Source: JBHJGP01 sp050331695 | GTDB lineage: Bacteria; Pseudomonadota; Alphaproteobacteria; Geminicoccales; Geminicoccaceae | Length of the DNA: 64,000 nt | NCBI GenBank assembly: GCA_050331695.1 | Contig: JBHJGP010000003.1 | Location: forward strand, 248,001-312,000 | Direction: 5' to 3' | Part shown: piece by piece, positions 8,628 to 17,376 of the stretch | Position numbering within the stretch: position 1 is the first letter of the stretch | Layout: every line of letters begins with the position of its first letter | The notes under the pieces: generated by a model | Databases searched by the model: none | The model's input: the letters and a program-made list of their open reading frames with translations, nothing else | What the model was told of the DNA's origin: nothing | Position numbers and translations under genes: made by a program

Positions 8628-9182
8628 ATGGCAGTGGCAACCCCCATTTGCAACTTCGGTGAACCGGCAAAACCCTTCGATCTGCCGGCCGTTGACGGCA
8701 AGCGTTACGATCTGGAGGCGATCCGAGGCTCTAAGGGTACGCTGATCGTCTTCATGTGCAACCACTGTCCTTACGTCCGCTCGATCCTGGACCGCCTCGT
8801 CGACACGGCGAAGCAACTGCAGGCCAAGGGGGTCGGCGTGGCGGCGATCTGCGCCAATGACGCCGCCAATTATCCGGACGACAGCTTCGACAAGATGAAG
8901 GCGCTGGCCGATCAGCGTGGCTTCACGTTCCCCTACCTTCACGACGAAAGCCAGAAGGTGGCTGAAGCTTATGGCGCAGTCTGCACGCCGGACTTCTTCG
9001 GCTACAATGCGGATCTGGGGCTGCAGTATCGGGGCCGGTTGGATGCGTCGAAGACCCAGCTCCTGGACGGCGTGAAGAACGAACTTTTAGACGCGATGAC
9101 CATGGTCGCCGAGACGGGTGAGGGGCCGAAAGAGCAGACGCCGTCGATGGGATGTTCGATCAAGTGGAAGGTGGCCGCCTGA
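8628..9182 (+). CDS. Thioredoxin-fold (redoxin) protein
   Basis: A 184-residue protein of the AhpC/TSA-like redoxin class. It has a CxxC pair in FMCNHCPYV near residue 45 and a TP turn in VCTPDFFGY that matches the cis-proline loop of thioredoxin folds. It ends with a conserved-looking PSMGCSIKWK. No signal peptide is seen, so it should act in the cytoplasm; its partner is unknown. ATG 8628 is chosen over the upstream TTG 8595 because AGGGAG (8615-8620) lies seven bases before it. The ubiD-like gene begins within a few bases of its stop, suggesting cotranscription. Confidence 0.85.
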   Translation: MAVATPICNFGEPAKPFDLPAVDGKRYDLEAIRGSKGTLIVFMCNHCPYVRSILDRLVDTAKQLQAKGVGVAAICANDAANYPDDSFDKMKALADQRGFTFPYLHDESQKVAEAYGAVCTPDFFGYNADLGLQYRGRLDASKTQLLDGVKNELLDAMTMVAETGEGPKEQTPSMGCSIKWKVAA

Positions 9183-9183
9183 C

Positions 9184-10704
9184 TTGAATGACGGCGCGCC
9201 GGAGCGTCTGCCGGCCTTTTCCAGTCTTCGCGACTTCGTCGACTATCTCGAACGGCGGGGCCGGCTGGTCCGTGTCAAGGTGCCGGTCTCGCCGGTCCTC
9301 GAGATGACCGAGATCCACACCCGGCTCCTCGCCGAGCAGGGTCCGGCCGTTCTATTCGAGCGGGTTGAGGGATCGACACTTCCGGTCCTGACCAATCTGT
9401 TCGGCACGGTCGAACGGGTCGCCTGGGGAATGGGACGCGAGCCGGGCCAACTCCGCCAGCTTGGCGAGATGTTGGCCTTCTTCAAGCAGCCCGAGCCGCC
9501 GGGCGGCTGGCGGGAGGCGGTCGACATGGTGCCGCTTCTCAAGGCGGCTTTGTCGATGAAACCGAAATCGGTGAGCCGGGCACCGTGCCAGGACGTCACG
9601 CTCACCGGTGACGAGATCAATCTGACGAAACTGCCGATCCAGAGCTGCTGGCCCGGCGAGCCGGCGCCGCTCATCACCTGGCCTCTGGTGGTGACCCAAG
9701 GGCCCGGCACGACCAAGCAGGATGCCTTCAATCTAGGCATCTACCGGATGCAGTTTACGGGCCCCAAAACCACGCTGATGCGCTGGCTCAAGCACCGGGG
9801 AGGGGCTCAACACCACCAACGCTGGAAGGCCGAGCGGACCGAAGCCTTGCCGGCGGCGGCGGTCATCGGCGCTGATCCGGGAACCACGCTTGCCGCCGTC
9901 ACGCCGGTGCCGGACACCATGTCCGAATATCAGTTTGCCGGGTTGCTCAGGGGCAGACGGGTCGAGCTCGTGGACTGCAAGACTGTGCCGCTCAAGGTGC
10001 CGGCCAACGCTGAAATCGTCCTCGAAGGTCATGTCAGCCTCGACGATTATAGCGACGAAGGCCCTTATGGCGATCACACCGGCTACTACAACTCGGTCGA
10101 ACAGTTTCCGGTCTTTACGGTGAGTGCGATCACCATGCGCCGGGATCCGATCTACCTCTCGACCTTCACCGGCCGGCCGCCAGACGAGCCATCGGTCCTA
10201 GGCGAAGCGCTGAACGACGTGTTTCTTCCTCTTTTCGTTCAGCAATTTCCGGAAGTCGTCGATTTTTGGTTGCCGCCTGAAGGTTGCTCCTATCGGGGCG
10301 CGGTTGTTTCGATGAACAAGGCCTATCCAGGCCACGCCAAACGGGTGATGATGGGTGTCTGGTCCTACTTGCGCCAGTTCATGTACACCAAGTTCGTGAT
10401 CGTCGTTGATGCGGACATCGATGCGCGGGATTGGAAGGATGTGATCTGGGCGATCTCCACACGGGTCGACCCGGCACGGGACATGACGGTGTTGGAGAAC
10501 ACGCCGATCGACTATCTGGACTTCGCCTCGCCCGAGTCCGGTCTCGGGTCCAAACTGGGCATCGATGCGACCGACAAATGGCCGCCCGAGACCAACCGCG
10601 AATGGGGAACGAAACTGCGCATGGACGATGCGGTGATCCGACGGGTCAGCGAGCGTTGGGCCGAATACGGCCTTCCTGGCAGCGGCCGGCCGATCTGGTC
10701 GTGA
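9184..10704 (+). CDS. ubiD: UbiD family decarboxylase
   Basis: A prenylated-FMN-dependent (de)carboxylase of about 506 residues, probably 4-hydroxy-3-polyprenylbenzoate decarboxylase of ubiquinone synthesis. Family landmarks are NLGIYRMQ and HRGGAQHHQRW (cofactor and metal site), EIVLEGHV, EGPYGDHTGYY and the aspartate-rich VDADIDARDWKDV. The frame is open from 9118, but that would overlap the preceding gene by 65 bases; TTG 9184, one base after the preceding TGA, fits better. No UbiX partner that makes the cofactor is seen in the window. The stop overlaps the cysQ start as GTGA. The true substrate could differ, since UbiD paralogues act on many aromatic acids. Confidence 0.88.
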   Translation: MNDGAPERLPAFSSLRDFVDYLERRGRLVRVKVPVSPVLEMTEIHTRLLAEQGPAVLFERVEGSTLPVLTNLFGTVERVAWGMGREPGQLRQLGEMLAFFKQPEPPGGWREAVDMVPLLKAALSMKPKSVSRAPCQDVTLTGDEINLTKLPIQSCWPGEPAPLITWPLVVTQGPGTTKQDAFNLGIYRMQFTGPKTTLMRWLKHRGGAQHHQRWKAERTEALPAAAVIGADPGTTLAAVTPVPDTMSEYQFAGLLRGRRVELVDCKTVPLKVPANAEIVLEGHVSLDDYSDEGPYGDHTGYYNSVEQFPVFTVSAITMRRDPIYLSTFTGRPPDEPSVLGEALNDVFLPLFVQQFPEVVDFWLPPEGCSYRGAVVSMNKAYPGHAKRVMMGVWSYLRQFMYTKFVIVVDADIDARDWKDVIWAISTRVDPARDMTVLENTPIDYLDFASPESGLGSKLGIDATDKWPPETNREWGTKLRMDDAVIRRVSERWAEYGLPGSGRPIWS

Positions 10705-11477
10705 GCATTTCCGGCTTCGATGCCCAAGCGGCGGCCGCTGCCGTCCGCGAGGCGGGCGCGCTGGCGCTCCGCCCCTTTGAGCAAGGTGTCGAGGCTTGGG
10801 AGAAATTGCCTGGGCAGATCCTGACACAGGCAGATATCGAGGTGAACGAGCTTCTCGAAAGCCGGCTGAAAGTGGACGGTGACGGCTGGCTTTCCGAGGA
10901 ATCGCCGCCCGATCCCGAAAGGCTTGGGGCATGTCGCGTTTGGATCGTCGATCCGGTCGACGGGACCAGGAGCTTCGCCAAGGGCAAACCCGAGTTCGCC
11001 GTGAGCGTGGCACTTCTGATGGGCGGTGATCTGGTCTGGGGAGCCGTCTTCAATCCGGCGCGCGAAGCTTGGTTCGAAGCGCACAAAGGCCGTGGTTTCG
11101 AGCGCAGCCCCGCCGAGGGTGATGGCGAGACGGTCCTGGTCAGCGGTCGGGAGGCCAAGGAGATCGTGACCGCCTGCTGGCCGCCGGATCTGAGGATCAA
11201 GGGCGTGGGCTCCATCGCCTACAGGCTGGCGCAGGTCGCCTCGGGACGGGCCGATGCCGCGGTGACGTTCCGGCGGATCGCCGATTGGGATATCGCGGCG
11301 GCTCTCGTGCTGTTACGGGAAGCGGGCATAAGGGTCACGGACGCATTCGGTCATCCTGTGACGGTAAATGCCGCGGAGCCTTACCACCGGGGCTTGATCG
11401 CCGGTACCGATGTTGCGCACGCCCGCCTCCGAGAGATCGTGACGCAGCGTAGGGCCGGGCAAGCAGAAACCAGCTAG
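10701..11477 (+). CDS. cysQ: 3'(2'),5'-bisphosphate nucleotidase, CysQ-type
   Basis: A 258-residue member of the inositol monophosphatase superfamily. Metal-binding motifs are present: SEES (residues near 65), WIVDPVDGTRSF, and DWDIAAALVLLREAG. CysQ enzymes dephosphorylate PAP, the by-product of sulfate assimilation; an inositol-phosphatase role is the alternative. An ORF in this frame begins at 10431, but the family N-terminus and the GTGA overlap with ubiD point to GTG 10701. The ATG of tupB follows its TAG directly. Its position between ubiD and the tungstate transporter is unusual. Confidence 0.82.
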   Translation: MSISGFDAQAAAAAVREAGALALRPFEQGVEAWEKLPGQILTQADIEVNELLESRLKVDGDGWLSEESPPDPERLGACRVWIVDPVDGTRSFAKGKPEFAVSVALLMGGDLVWGAVFNPAREAWFEAHKGRGFERSPAEGDGETVLVSGREAKEIVTACWPPDLRIKGVGSIAYRLAQVASGRADAAVTFRRIADWDIAAALVLLREAGIRVTDAFGHPVTVNAAEPYHRGLIAGTDVAHARLREIVTQRRAGQAETS

Positions 11478-12182
11478 ATGGGCGAGATCGGTCGCGCCCT
11501 TTTGACGGCGATAGAGCTGCTCTGGCAGGCTGATTCGGCGCTGATCGAGATTATCCTTCTGTCGCTGGAAGTGGGCCTGCTGGCGGTTGCGATCTCAGCT
11601 TTGATCGGTCTGCCCCTGGGCGCGGCGGTCGCGCTCGGCCGGTTTCCGGGCCGGCGCGTCGTGGTCGTCGCCCTCAACACGCTGATGGGACTGCCGCCGG
11701 TCGTCGTCGGCTTGATCGTCTATCTGATCCTGTCGCGCTCCGGCCCCCTTGGCGTCTTGGGCCTGCTCTTCACGCCCGCGGCCATGGTGATCGCCCAAAC
11801 CCTTCTGGTGACGCCGATCATCGCGGCACTTGCGCGTCAGATCTTGAGCGATCTGTGGGAGGAGTTGGGCGAACAGCTTTCATCGCTCGGTGTGAGCCGT
11901 CTCGGAGCCGTGCCCACACTGCTGTTCGAAGGCCGGTTCAGTCTCTTGACCGCGGTGCTCGCCGGCTTCGGCCGGGCTAGTGCCGAGGTCGGCGCCGTCA
12001 TGATCGTCGGCGGCAATATCGAACACGCGACACGGGTCATGACCACGGCGATCGCGCTCGAGACCAGCAAGGGCAATCTGGTGATGGCGCTGGCGCTGGG
12101 CATCGTTCTGCTGACGATATCGCTCACTGCCAATGGCCTCGCCTTTTTGATCAACGACCAGATGCAGGCCCGCCAAGGATGA
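11478..12182 (+). CDS. tupB: Tungstate ABC transporter, permease
   Basis: A 234-residue inner-membrane permease with about five to six hydrophobic helices. The central LSSLGVSRLGAVPTLLFEGRFSLL stretch corresponds to the EAA loop that contacts the ATPase. The C-terminal part, FGRASAEVGAVMIVGGNI, is strongly like TupB and the related molybdate-type permeases. ATG 11478 follows the cysQ stop with no gap, and the gene's end overlaps tupC as ATGA. The substrate (tungstate) is inferred from the TupA-type binding protein encoded just downstream. Confidence 0.88.
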   Translation: MGEIGRALLTAIELLWQADSALIEIILLSLEVGLLAVAISALIGLPLGAAVALGRFPGRRVVVVALNTLMGLPPVVVGLIVYLILSRSGPLGVLGLLFTPAAMVIAQTLLVTPIIAALARQILSDLWEELGEQLSSLGVSRLGAVPTLLFEGRFSLLTAVLAGFGRASAEVGAVMIVGGNIEHATRVMTTAIALETSKGNLVMALALGIVLLTISLTANGLAFLINDQMQARQG

Positions 12183-12889
12183 CGGGCTACGGCGGACTGC
12201 CGCTGCGCTTCGAGGCGGTAAGTTTTGAACGCGCGCGCCAAAAACTGATCGACAATCTGGATCTGGAGATCCGCACCGGCCCACCGACCTTCATTCTTGG
12301 CCCGAACGGCGCCGGCAAGAGTCTTACCCTGCGCCTCGCCCACGGCCTGTTGGAGCCGACCGCTGGGCGGGTGACCTGGCGCGATCATCCACAGCCGGCC
12401 CAGGCGATGGTCTTTCAGAGGCCGGTCATGCTCAGGCGCTCGGCGATCGCCAACATTCGTTTCGCCTTGGCGGTGCATCACGTGCCTCGCGATCGCTGGA
12501 ATGAACGCTGCGAGATGGTTCTCGACAGGACAGGATTGAACGATCTGGCCCACCGTCCGGCGCGCCGCCTTTCGGTTGGTGAGCAGCAAAGGCTGGCCCT
12601 GGCGCGCGTATGGGCGCTGGAGCCGGCGGTTCTATTCTTGGATGAACCGACGGCCAGCCTGGATCCGGCGGCGACGCGGCGGGTCGAGGCAATCGTGCAG
12701 GCCATCGCCGAAGGGGGTACCAAGATCATCATGACCAGCCACGATTTGGGCCAGGCGAAACGGCTCGCGGGCGAGATCCTGTTCCTGCACAAAGGAAGAC
12801 TGCTCGAGCGCACGCCGGCCGAACGGTTCTTCAATGTCCCGGATAGCGCCGAGGCCCAGGCCTTTCTTAAGGGCGAGCTCTTGTGGTGA
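12179..12889 (+). CDS. tupC: Tungstate ABC transporter, ATP-binding subunit
   Basis: A 236-residue ABC ATPase. Walker A is GPNGAGKS, the signature is LSVGEQQRLALAR (Val in place of the usual Ser-Gly-Gly order), Walker B is AVLFLDEPTAS and the switch histidine is in MTSHDLGQAK. It energises TupB at the inner membrane. No C-terminal TOBE-type extension is present, as expected for TupC and unlike many ModC proteins. Its start overlaps the tupB stop by four bases and its stop overlaps the tupA start by seven. Confidence 0.9.
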   Translation: MTGYGGLPLRFEAVSFERARQKLIDNLDLEIRTGPPTFILGPNGAGKSLTLRLAHGLLEPTAGRVTWRDHPQPAQAMVFQRPVMLRRSAIANIRFALAVHHVPRDRWNERCEMVLDRTGLNDLAHRPARRLSVGEQQRLALARVWALEPAVLFLDEPTASLDPAATRRVEAIVQAIAEGGTKIIMTSHDLGQAKRLAGEILFLHKGRLLERTPAERFFNVPDSAEAQAFLKGELLW

Positions 12890-13704
12890 GCCGTCTTCGG
12901 ACTTTGTTTTTCGGCCTCTGGCTGGCGTTTGGCGGGGTTTCCGTCGAGGCCCGTGACCTAGTGCTGGCAGCGACGACGTCGACGGACAATTCCGGTTTGC
13001 TGGATCATCTGACCGGGCGCTTCGAAGATGCCACCGGCATTCGGGTGCGCGCGGTCGTCGTTGGCAGCGGTGCCGCGCTTGGCTATGGCCGTCGCGGTGA
13101 TGTGGACGTCCTCCTGACCCATGCGCCCGAGGCCGAACAGCGCTTCGTCGCCGCCGGTTTTGCCCGCGAGCGGGTCGAGATAATGACCAATGACTACGTC
13201 CTGGTCGGACCGTCTGAAGATCCGGCCGACGTCAAAAGCGCTTCGGACATCGGCGATGCCTTCGAGCGCATCGCGGTGGCCGGTGCCCGTTTCGCGTCCC
13301 GTGGCGACGATAGCGGAACCCATCAAAAAGAGCGGGACCTGTGGATGTCGGCCGGGCGCGACCCGGATCCGGCCGAGGACAGGTGGTACAGCGAAACGGG
13401 ATCGGGCCAGGGCGCGACACTTAACGTCGCGGTCAACTTGGCGGCTTACCTGTTGGTCGACCGGGCGACCTGGTTGGCATACGGCCAGCGAAGCCGGGCG
13501 CCCATCCTGTTTGAAGGCGATCCCGCGCTGACCAATGTTTACGCCGTCTTACCGGTGGATGCCGTTCGCCATCCTCACACCGCGGTGAAAGAGGCCGAAA
13601 GCTGGGTTCGCTGGCTTACCTCGGTAAAGGGACGACAGGCGATCAACGATTTCCGGATTGACGGCGAGCAGGCATTCTTCCCATTGGATCCGGTCATTCG
13701 CTGA
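12883..13704 (+). CDS. tupA: Tungstate-binding periplasmic protein
   Basis: A 273-residue extracytoplasmic binding protein. The first 23 residues form a signal peptide (basic start, hydrophobic LFFGLWLAFGGV, cleavage likely after VEA). The mature start carries LAATTSTDNSGLLDHL, matching the TTTS-type oxyanion motif of TupA, and FASRGDDSGTHQKE matches the second TupA motif. TupA proteins bind tungstate very tightly and discriminate against molybdate; specificity here is inferred from these motifs. Two adjacent GTG codons (12883, 12886) can serve as start. The order tupB-tupC-tupA differs from the more common A-B-C. Confidence 0.88.
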   Translation: MVSRLRTLFFGLWLAFGGVSVEARDLVLAATTSTDNSGLLDHLTGRFEDATGIRVRAVVVGSGAALGYGRRGDVDVLLTHAPEAEQRFVAAGFARERVEIMTNDYVLVGPSEDPADVKSASDIGDAFERIAVAGARFASRGDDSGTHQKERDLWMSAGRDPDPAEDRWYSETGSGQGATLNVAVNLAAYLLVDRATWLAYGQRSRAPILFEGDPALTNVYAVLPVDAVRHPHTAVKEAESWVRWLTSVKGRQAINDFRIDGEQAFFPLDPVIR

Positions 13705-13736
13705 ACGAAGAGCCGGGTGCGGCGATGGGGGGTGCC

Positions 13737-14822
13737 ATGAAACACTATCAGGCGGCGGCGCTTGGCGAGGTTGCCAGGGCGATCCTGGCCGCCGCCGGCT
13801 CGAAACAGCCTGAGATCGACACGGTCGCCGACCACCTGGTCATGGCCAATCTTTCGGGCCACGATTCCCATGGCGTCGGCATGTTGCCCGACTACGCCCG
13901 GTTCATCGACGAGGGGCTGTATTTTCCAAACCAGACTCCGGAGGTGGTCGAGGACCGAACCGCTGTCTTGGTGGTTGATGGCCACCGTGGTCTGGGCCAA
14001 GCCATGGCTTTGAGGGCGCTTTCATTGGGCGTGGAAAAGGCACGCCAGGCGGGCGCCGCCATCGTCGGTTTAAGAAACAGCGGCCATGTCGGCCGAATTG
14101 GCGCTTACTCGGAGTTTTGCGCGGCCGAGGGCCTGGCTTCGCATCATTTCGTCAATGTGGTCGACCACACGCCGATCGTGGCGCCCTATGGCGGTAGCGA
14201 CGCCCGGTTCGTCACCAATCCGTTCAGCGCCGGTCTCCCGGATGGCCGGGGTGGGGCCTCGCCAATGCTCGACATGGCGACCAGCACCATCGCCATGGGC
14301 AAGGCGCGGGTCGCGCGCAACAAGGGCGTGCCGGTTCCGGAAGGCACGCTCATGGATGCGGAGGGGAGAATGACCACGGATCCAAGCGCGATCGTCGAAC
14401 GCAAGGAAGGGGCGCTCACGGCTTTCGGCCAGCATAAGGGGTCCGGCCTCGCGATCATTTGCGAACTGTTCGCCGGTGCGCTCACGGGCGCCCGGACCAT
14501 GCAGCCAGCCCATGAACGTAAAGGCTCGATCATCAACAACATGTTGTCCGTGATCATTGATCCCGGCGCCCTGGGAGATCCCTCAGCGACGGTTGCCGAG
14601 ACGAAGGCTGCCATCGACTGGATCAAGGCGTCGCCCGTGGCACCGGGTTTCGATCGCGTCCGCATGCCGGGTGATCCCGAAAGCGAAGCGCGCGAGCAGA
14701 GAACCAGGTCTGGCGTGCCCCTGGACGACAGGACTGTGGCCGACATCATCGCCGCCGGCGTCCGCTTCGGCCTTGACCAAAGCACGCTCGAGGCTGCCTT
14801 CACCGGCGGTATCCGAGCATGA
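13737..14822 (+). CDS. Ldh family (malate/lactate-type) NAD(P)-dependent oxidoreductase
   Basis: A protein of about 361 residues in the LDH2/MDG1 family, NAD(P)-dependent dehydrogenases of 2-hydroxyacids and related substrates that have no Rossmann fold. Family motifs are SGHDSHGVGMLPDY near the N-terminus, the NSGHVGRIGAYSEF segment and DMATSTIAMGKA. Two ATG starts exist, 13725 and 13737; the second has GGGGGGTG just upstream and is preferred. The substrate cannot be fixed: malate, lactate, ureidoglycolate or sulfolactate are all seen in the family. Its stop overlaps the next gene as ATGA, so the two enzymes are probably used together. Confidence 0.87.
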   Translation: MKHYQAAALGEVARAILAAAGSKQPEIDTVADHLVMANLSGHDSHGVGMLPDYARFIDEGLYFPNQTPEVVEDRTAVLVVDGHRGLGQAMALRALSLGVEKARQAGAAIVGLRNSGHVGRIGAYSEFCAAEGLASHHFVNVVDHTPIVAPYGGSDARFVTNPFSAGLPDGRGGASPMLDMATSTIAMGKARVARNKGVPVPEGTLMDAEGRMTTDPSAIVERKEGALTAFGQHKGSGLAIICELFAGALTGARTMQPAHERKGSIINNMLSVIIDPGALGDPSATVAETKAAIDWIKASPVAPGFDRVRMPGDPESEAREQRTRSGVPLDDRTVADIIAAGVRFGLDQSTLEAAFTGGIRA

Positions 14823-15925
14823 GTGATGTCGAAGCGGTGGTCGTTGGCGCCGGCGTGGTCGGTCTGGCGGTCGCTCGGGCCCTCAGCCAAGCGGGTCTAG
14901 AGGTCCTGGTTCTCGAGGCCGAGCCCACCTTCGGCACGATCACCAGCGCCCGAAACAGCGAGGTGATCCATGCCGGGATCTACTATCCGACCGGCAGTCT
15001 CAAGGCTCTGACCTGCGTCGACGGCAAGCACCGCCTTTATCGCTACTGCGACGAGCGCGGCATCGACTACAAACGTTGCGGCAAATTGATCGTCGCGACG
15101 AACGAGGCTCAGAAAGCCCAGTTGGAAGCGATCCAAGCCAAGGCTGAGGCCAACGGCGTCGAGGATCTCGAGCTTATGGATGGACAGCGAGTCGCGGAGC
15201 TAGAGCCGGCCGTCAACGCCGTCGCCGCTCTTCTTTCTCCGTCCACCGGCATGGTCGATAGCCACGGCTTCATGCTCGCTTTGCTGGGAGACGCGGAGAC
15301 GGCCGGATCGACCTTCGCCTTCCGGGCGCCGGTCCGCAGGCTCGCGGTTGATGACCAGATCGGCTTGCTGCTCGATGTCGGCGGTGACGAGCCGATGCAG
15401 CTGACCGCGCGCTACGTGATCAATGCCGCGGGTCTCGACGCGCCCAACCTGGCGCGGGCCTGCGAGGGGATCGACCGCGACACGCTGCCAACGGCCCATT
15501 TTTGTAAGGGCAATTACTTCACGCTCGCCGGAAGGAGCCCTTTTTCCCGATTGATCTATCCGGTTCCGGAGGCGGCTGGGCTTGGCGTTCACGTGACTGT
15601 TGATCTGGGCGGGCAGGCCCGCTTCGGTCCGGACACCGAGTGGATCAAGGCAATCGACTACGACGTTGATCCGAGCCGGGCGGAAGCGTTCTACGCCGCT
15701 ATCCGCACCTACTATCCCGCACTTGAGGATGGTGCCCTGGCGCCCGACTATTCCGGCATTCGCCCGAAGCTGGGGCCGGAGGGGACACCGGCTGCGGATT
15801 TTGTGATCCAGGGGCCCGAGGAGCATGGCGTCGCCGGGCTGAGCAATCTGTTCGGCATCGAAAGTCCGGGACTTACCGCGAGCCTGGCGTTGGCTGGTCA
15901 CGTGTTCGCAAAGCTCGACCGGTGA
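14819..15925 (+). CDS. FAD-dependent oxidoreductase, L-2-hydroxyglutarate oxidase-like
   Basis: A 368-residue DAO-fold flavoprotein. The FAD dinucleotide motif VVGAGVVGLAVARAL is at residues 7-21. SARNSEVIHAGIYYP and LKALTCVDGKHRLYRYC are hallmarks of the L-2-hydroxyglutarate dehydrogenase/LhgO group. IRPKLGPEG and LFGIESPGLTASLALA near the end complete the pattern. It likely oxidises a 2-hydroxyacid at the membrane or in the cytoplasm; the substrate is inferred only from family resemblance. It is translationally coupled to the Ldh-type gene upstream (ATGA) and to the phosphodiesterase downstream (GTGA). Confidence 0.86.
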   Translation: MSDVEAVVVGAGVVGLAVARALSQAGLEVLVLEAEPTFGTITSARNSEVIHAGIYYPTGSLKALTCVDGKHRLYRYCDERGIDYKRCGKLIVATNEAQKAQLEAIQAKAEANGVEDLELMDGQRVAELEPAVNAVAALLSPSTGMVDSHGFMLALLGDAETAGSTFAFRAPVRRLAVDDQIGLLLDVGGDEPMQLTARYVINAAGLDAPNLARACEGIDRDTLPTAHFCKGNYFTLAGRSPFSRLIYPVPEAAGLGVHVTVDLGGQARFGPDTEWIKAIDYDVDPSRAEAFYAAIRTYYPALEDGALAPDYSGIRPKLGPEGTPAADFVIQGPEEHGVAGLSNLFGIESPGLTASLALAGHVFAKLDR

Positions 15926-16668
15926 GTGTCGCGTTCACCCTTTTCGCCCATCGCGGTGCCTCCGCATTTGCGCCCGAAAACACCCTGGCGGCCATCGGTC
16001 AAGCTGCCCGGCGCGGCGCCGAGTGGGTCGAAGTCGATGTCCAACTGACCGCCGACGGAGCATTGGTCGTGATCCACGACCACCAGGTCGATCGAACCAC
16101 CGATGGCTCCGGCTCCGTTCAAGAGAAAACGCTGGGCGAGCTTCAAGCATTGGACGCCGGGTCCTGGTTCGATCCTCGTTTCGCCGGCGAACAGATCCCG
16201 ACGCTTGAACAGGTTCTGGTGCTCTGTGAAAGATTTGGGCTGCGCATCAATGTCGAACTGAAGCACGCCGCCGATCAGGCTAGAGCTACGGCCGAAGCCC
16301 TTGCTCGGACACTGGAAGGTGTGCCTGCCGACAGGCTTCTGATCTCGAGCTTCAATGGCGATGCGCTCCTGCGGTTCAGAGAGCGACAACCCCTGATCCG
16401 CGTCGGCGCTTTGTTTGAGGCTTTGCCCGGTGATTGGTTTCGGCTCGCCGACGATATGGAAGCCTATTCGGTTCACCTCAGCCATCGCCGTCTAACGGTA
16501 GAGCAGGCAGCTCAAGTTCGGGCTACGGAGCGAAAGCTCTTCGTCTACACCGTGAATGACGAGCGCTTGCTGGCGCGCCTGATCTCCTGGCGGGTCGACG
16601 GTGTTTTCACCGACCGACCCGGTGAGCTCTCTTCACCAGACCGGTCGATCTCTTCAACGGCCTGCTAG
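15922..16668 (+). CDS. Glycerophosphodiester phosphodiesterase
   Basis: A 248-residue GDPD-family TIM barrel that hydrolyses glycerophosphodiesters to sn-glycerol 3-phosphate and an alcohol. The catalytic stretch HRGASAFAPENTLAA contains the first histidine and the metal-binding Glu; EVDVQLTADGALVVIHD supplies the next metal ligands and the second histidine. No signal peptide is seen, so it is likely cytoplasmic, UgpQ-like. GTG 15922 overlaps the preceding stop as GTGA. Its TAG stop shares the bases CTAG (16665-16668) with the convergent lexA stop. Confidence 0.92.
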   Translation: MSVAFTLFAHRGASAFAPENTLAAIGQAARRGAEWVEVDVQLTADGALVVIHDHQVDRTTDGSGSVQEKTLGELQALDAGSWFDPRFAGEQIPTLEQVLVLCERFGLRINVELKHAADQARATAEALARTLEGVPADRLLISSFNGDALLRFRERQPLIRVGALFEALPGDWFRLADDMEAYSVHLSHRRLTVEQAAQVRATERKLFVYTVNDERLLARLISWRVDGVFTDRPGELSSPDRSISSTAC

Positions 16669-17372
16669 TAGCGGCGGACCAAACCTGCGAGCAATCCCTG
16701 GATCTCCACCTCATCGGCGGCACAGATCCGGGTATGGTACTTCTCGTTGGCCGGTTCCAGAAGAACTCGGTCGGCCTTAAGCCGAAACCGCTTGAGAGTA
16801 ACCTCGTCGCTGTCGCGGATCCGGGCCACCACGATGTCGCCGCTGTTGGCTCGGTCGGCCCGTTTGATCACCACCATGTCGCCTTCGTGTATACCGGCGT
16901 CGATCATGGAATCGCCCTGGACCTCCAGGACGTAGTGATCGCCATCCCCGACCAGGGACGCCGGCACATCGAAGTCGCTGCCATCATCGGGCACAGCTTC
17001 GATCGGCTTACCGGCGGCGATCCGCCCGACCAGCGGCAGGCTTACCGACCGTGCTGCATGCCGACCGCCCCGCCGAAAGTTTCCGACGATCACATTGCTG
17101 GCGGCAGCCTCGCCGCCGAGATCCGGCAGCAGCTTTTCGGTGAGCTTGCCATTGGGCTGGGGTGGCAAGCGCAGAATCTCAATCGCTCTCGCGCGATAGG
17201 CGAGCCGGCTGATGTAGTTGCGCTCCTGCAGCGCTTTAATCAGGCGGTGCACGCCGGATTTGGATTTGAGCTTCAGCGAATCCCGCATCTCGTCAAACGA
17301 GGGCGAAACGCCGTGGCGCTCTTGGTAATCATTGATATAGAGCAGCAGCTGGTGCTGACGCGGCGTGAGCAC
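16665..17372 (-). CDS. lexA: LexA repressor (SOS regulator)
   Basis: A 235-residue repressor-protease. The N-terminal winged helix starts VLTPRQHQLLLYI and contains SFDEMRDSLKLKSKSGVHRL. The cleavage site is the Ala-Gly in RIAAGKP, the catalytic serine is in GDSMID and the catalytic lysine is in TLKRF. The frame is open to 17423, but GTG 17372 is the true start: it matches the family N-terminus and has AGGAG seven bases upstream. A GAAC-type SOS operator overlaps that ribosome site, so autorepression is expected. A TATAGT (17443-17438) is a possible -10. It follows moeA by 119 bases. Confidence 0.96.
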   Translation of the reverse strand: MLTPRQHQLLLYINDYQERHGVSPSFDEMRDSLKLKSKSGVHRLIKALQERNYISRLAYRARAIEILRLPPQPNGKLTEKLLPDLGGEAAASNVIVGNFRRGGRHAARSVSLPLVGRIAAGKPIEAVPDDGSDFDVPASLVGDGDHYVLEVQGDSMIDAGIHEGDMVVIKRADRANSGDIVVARIRDSDEVTLKRFRLKADRVLLEPANEKYHTRICAADEVEIQGLLAGLVRRY

Positions 17373-17376
17373 CTTT

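Noticed and set aside
7662..8942. A 426-codon minus-strand frame overlapping the MFS gene
   Set aside because: It lies in another frame of the same strand as the transporter, and the transporter's membrane helices and family motifs are in the 7295-8563 frame.
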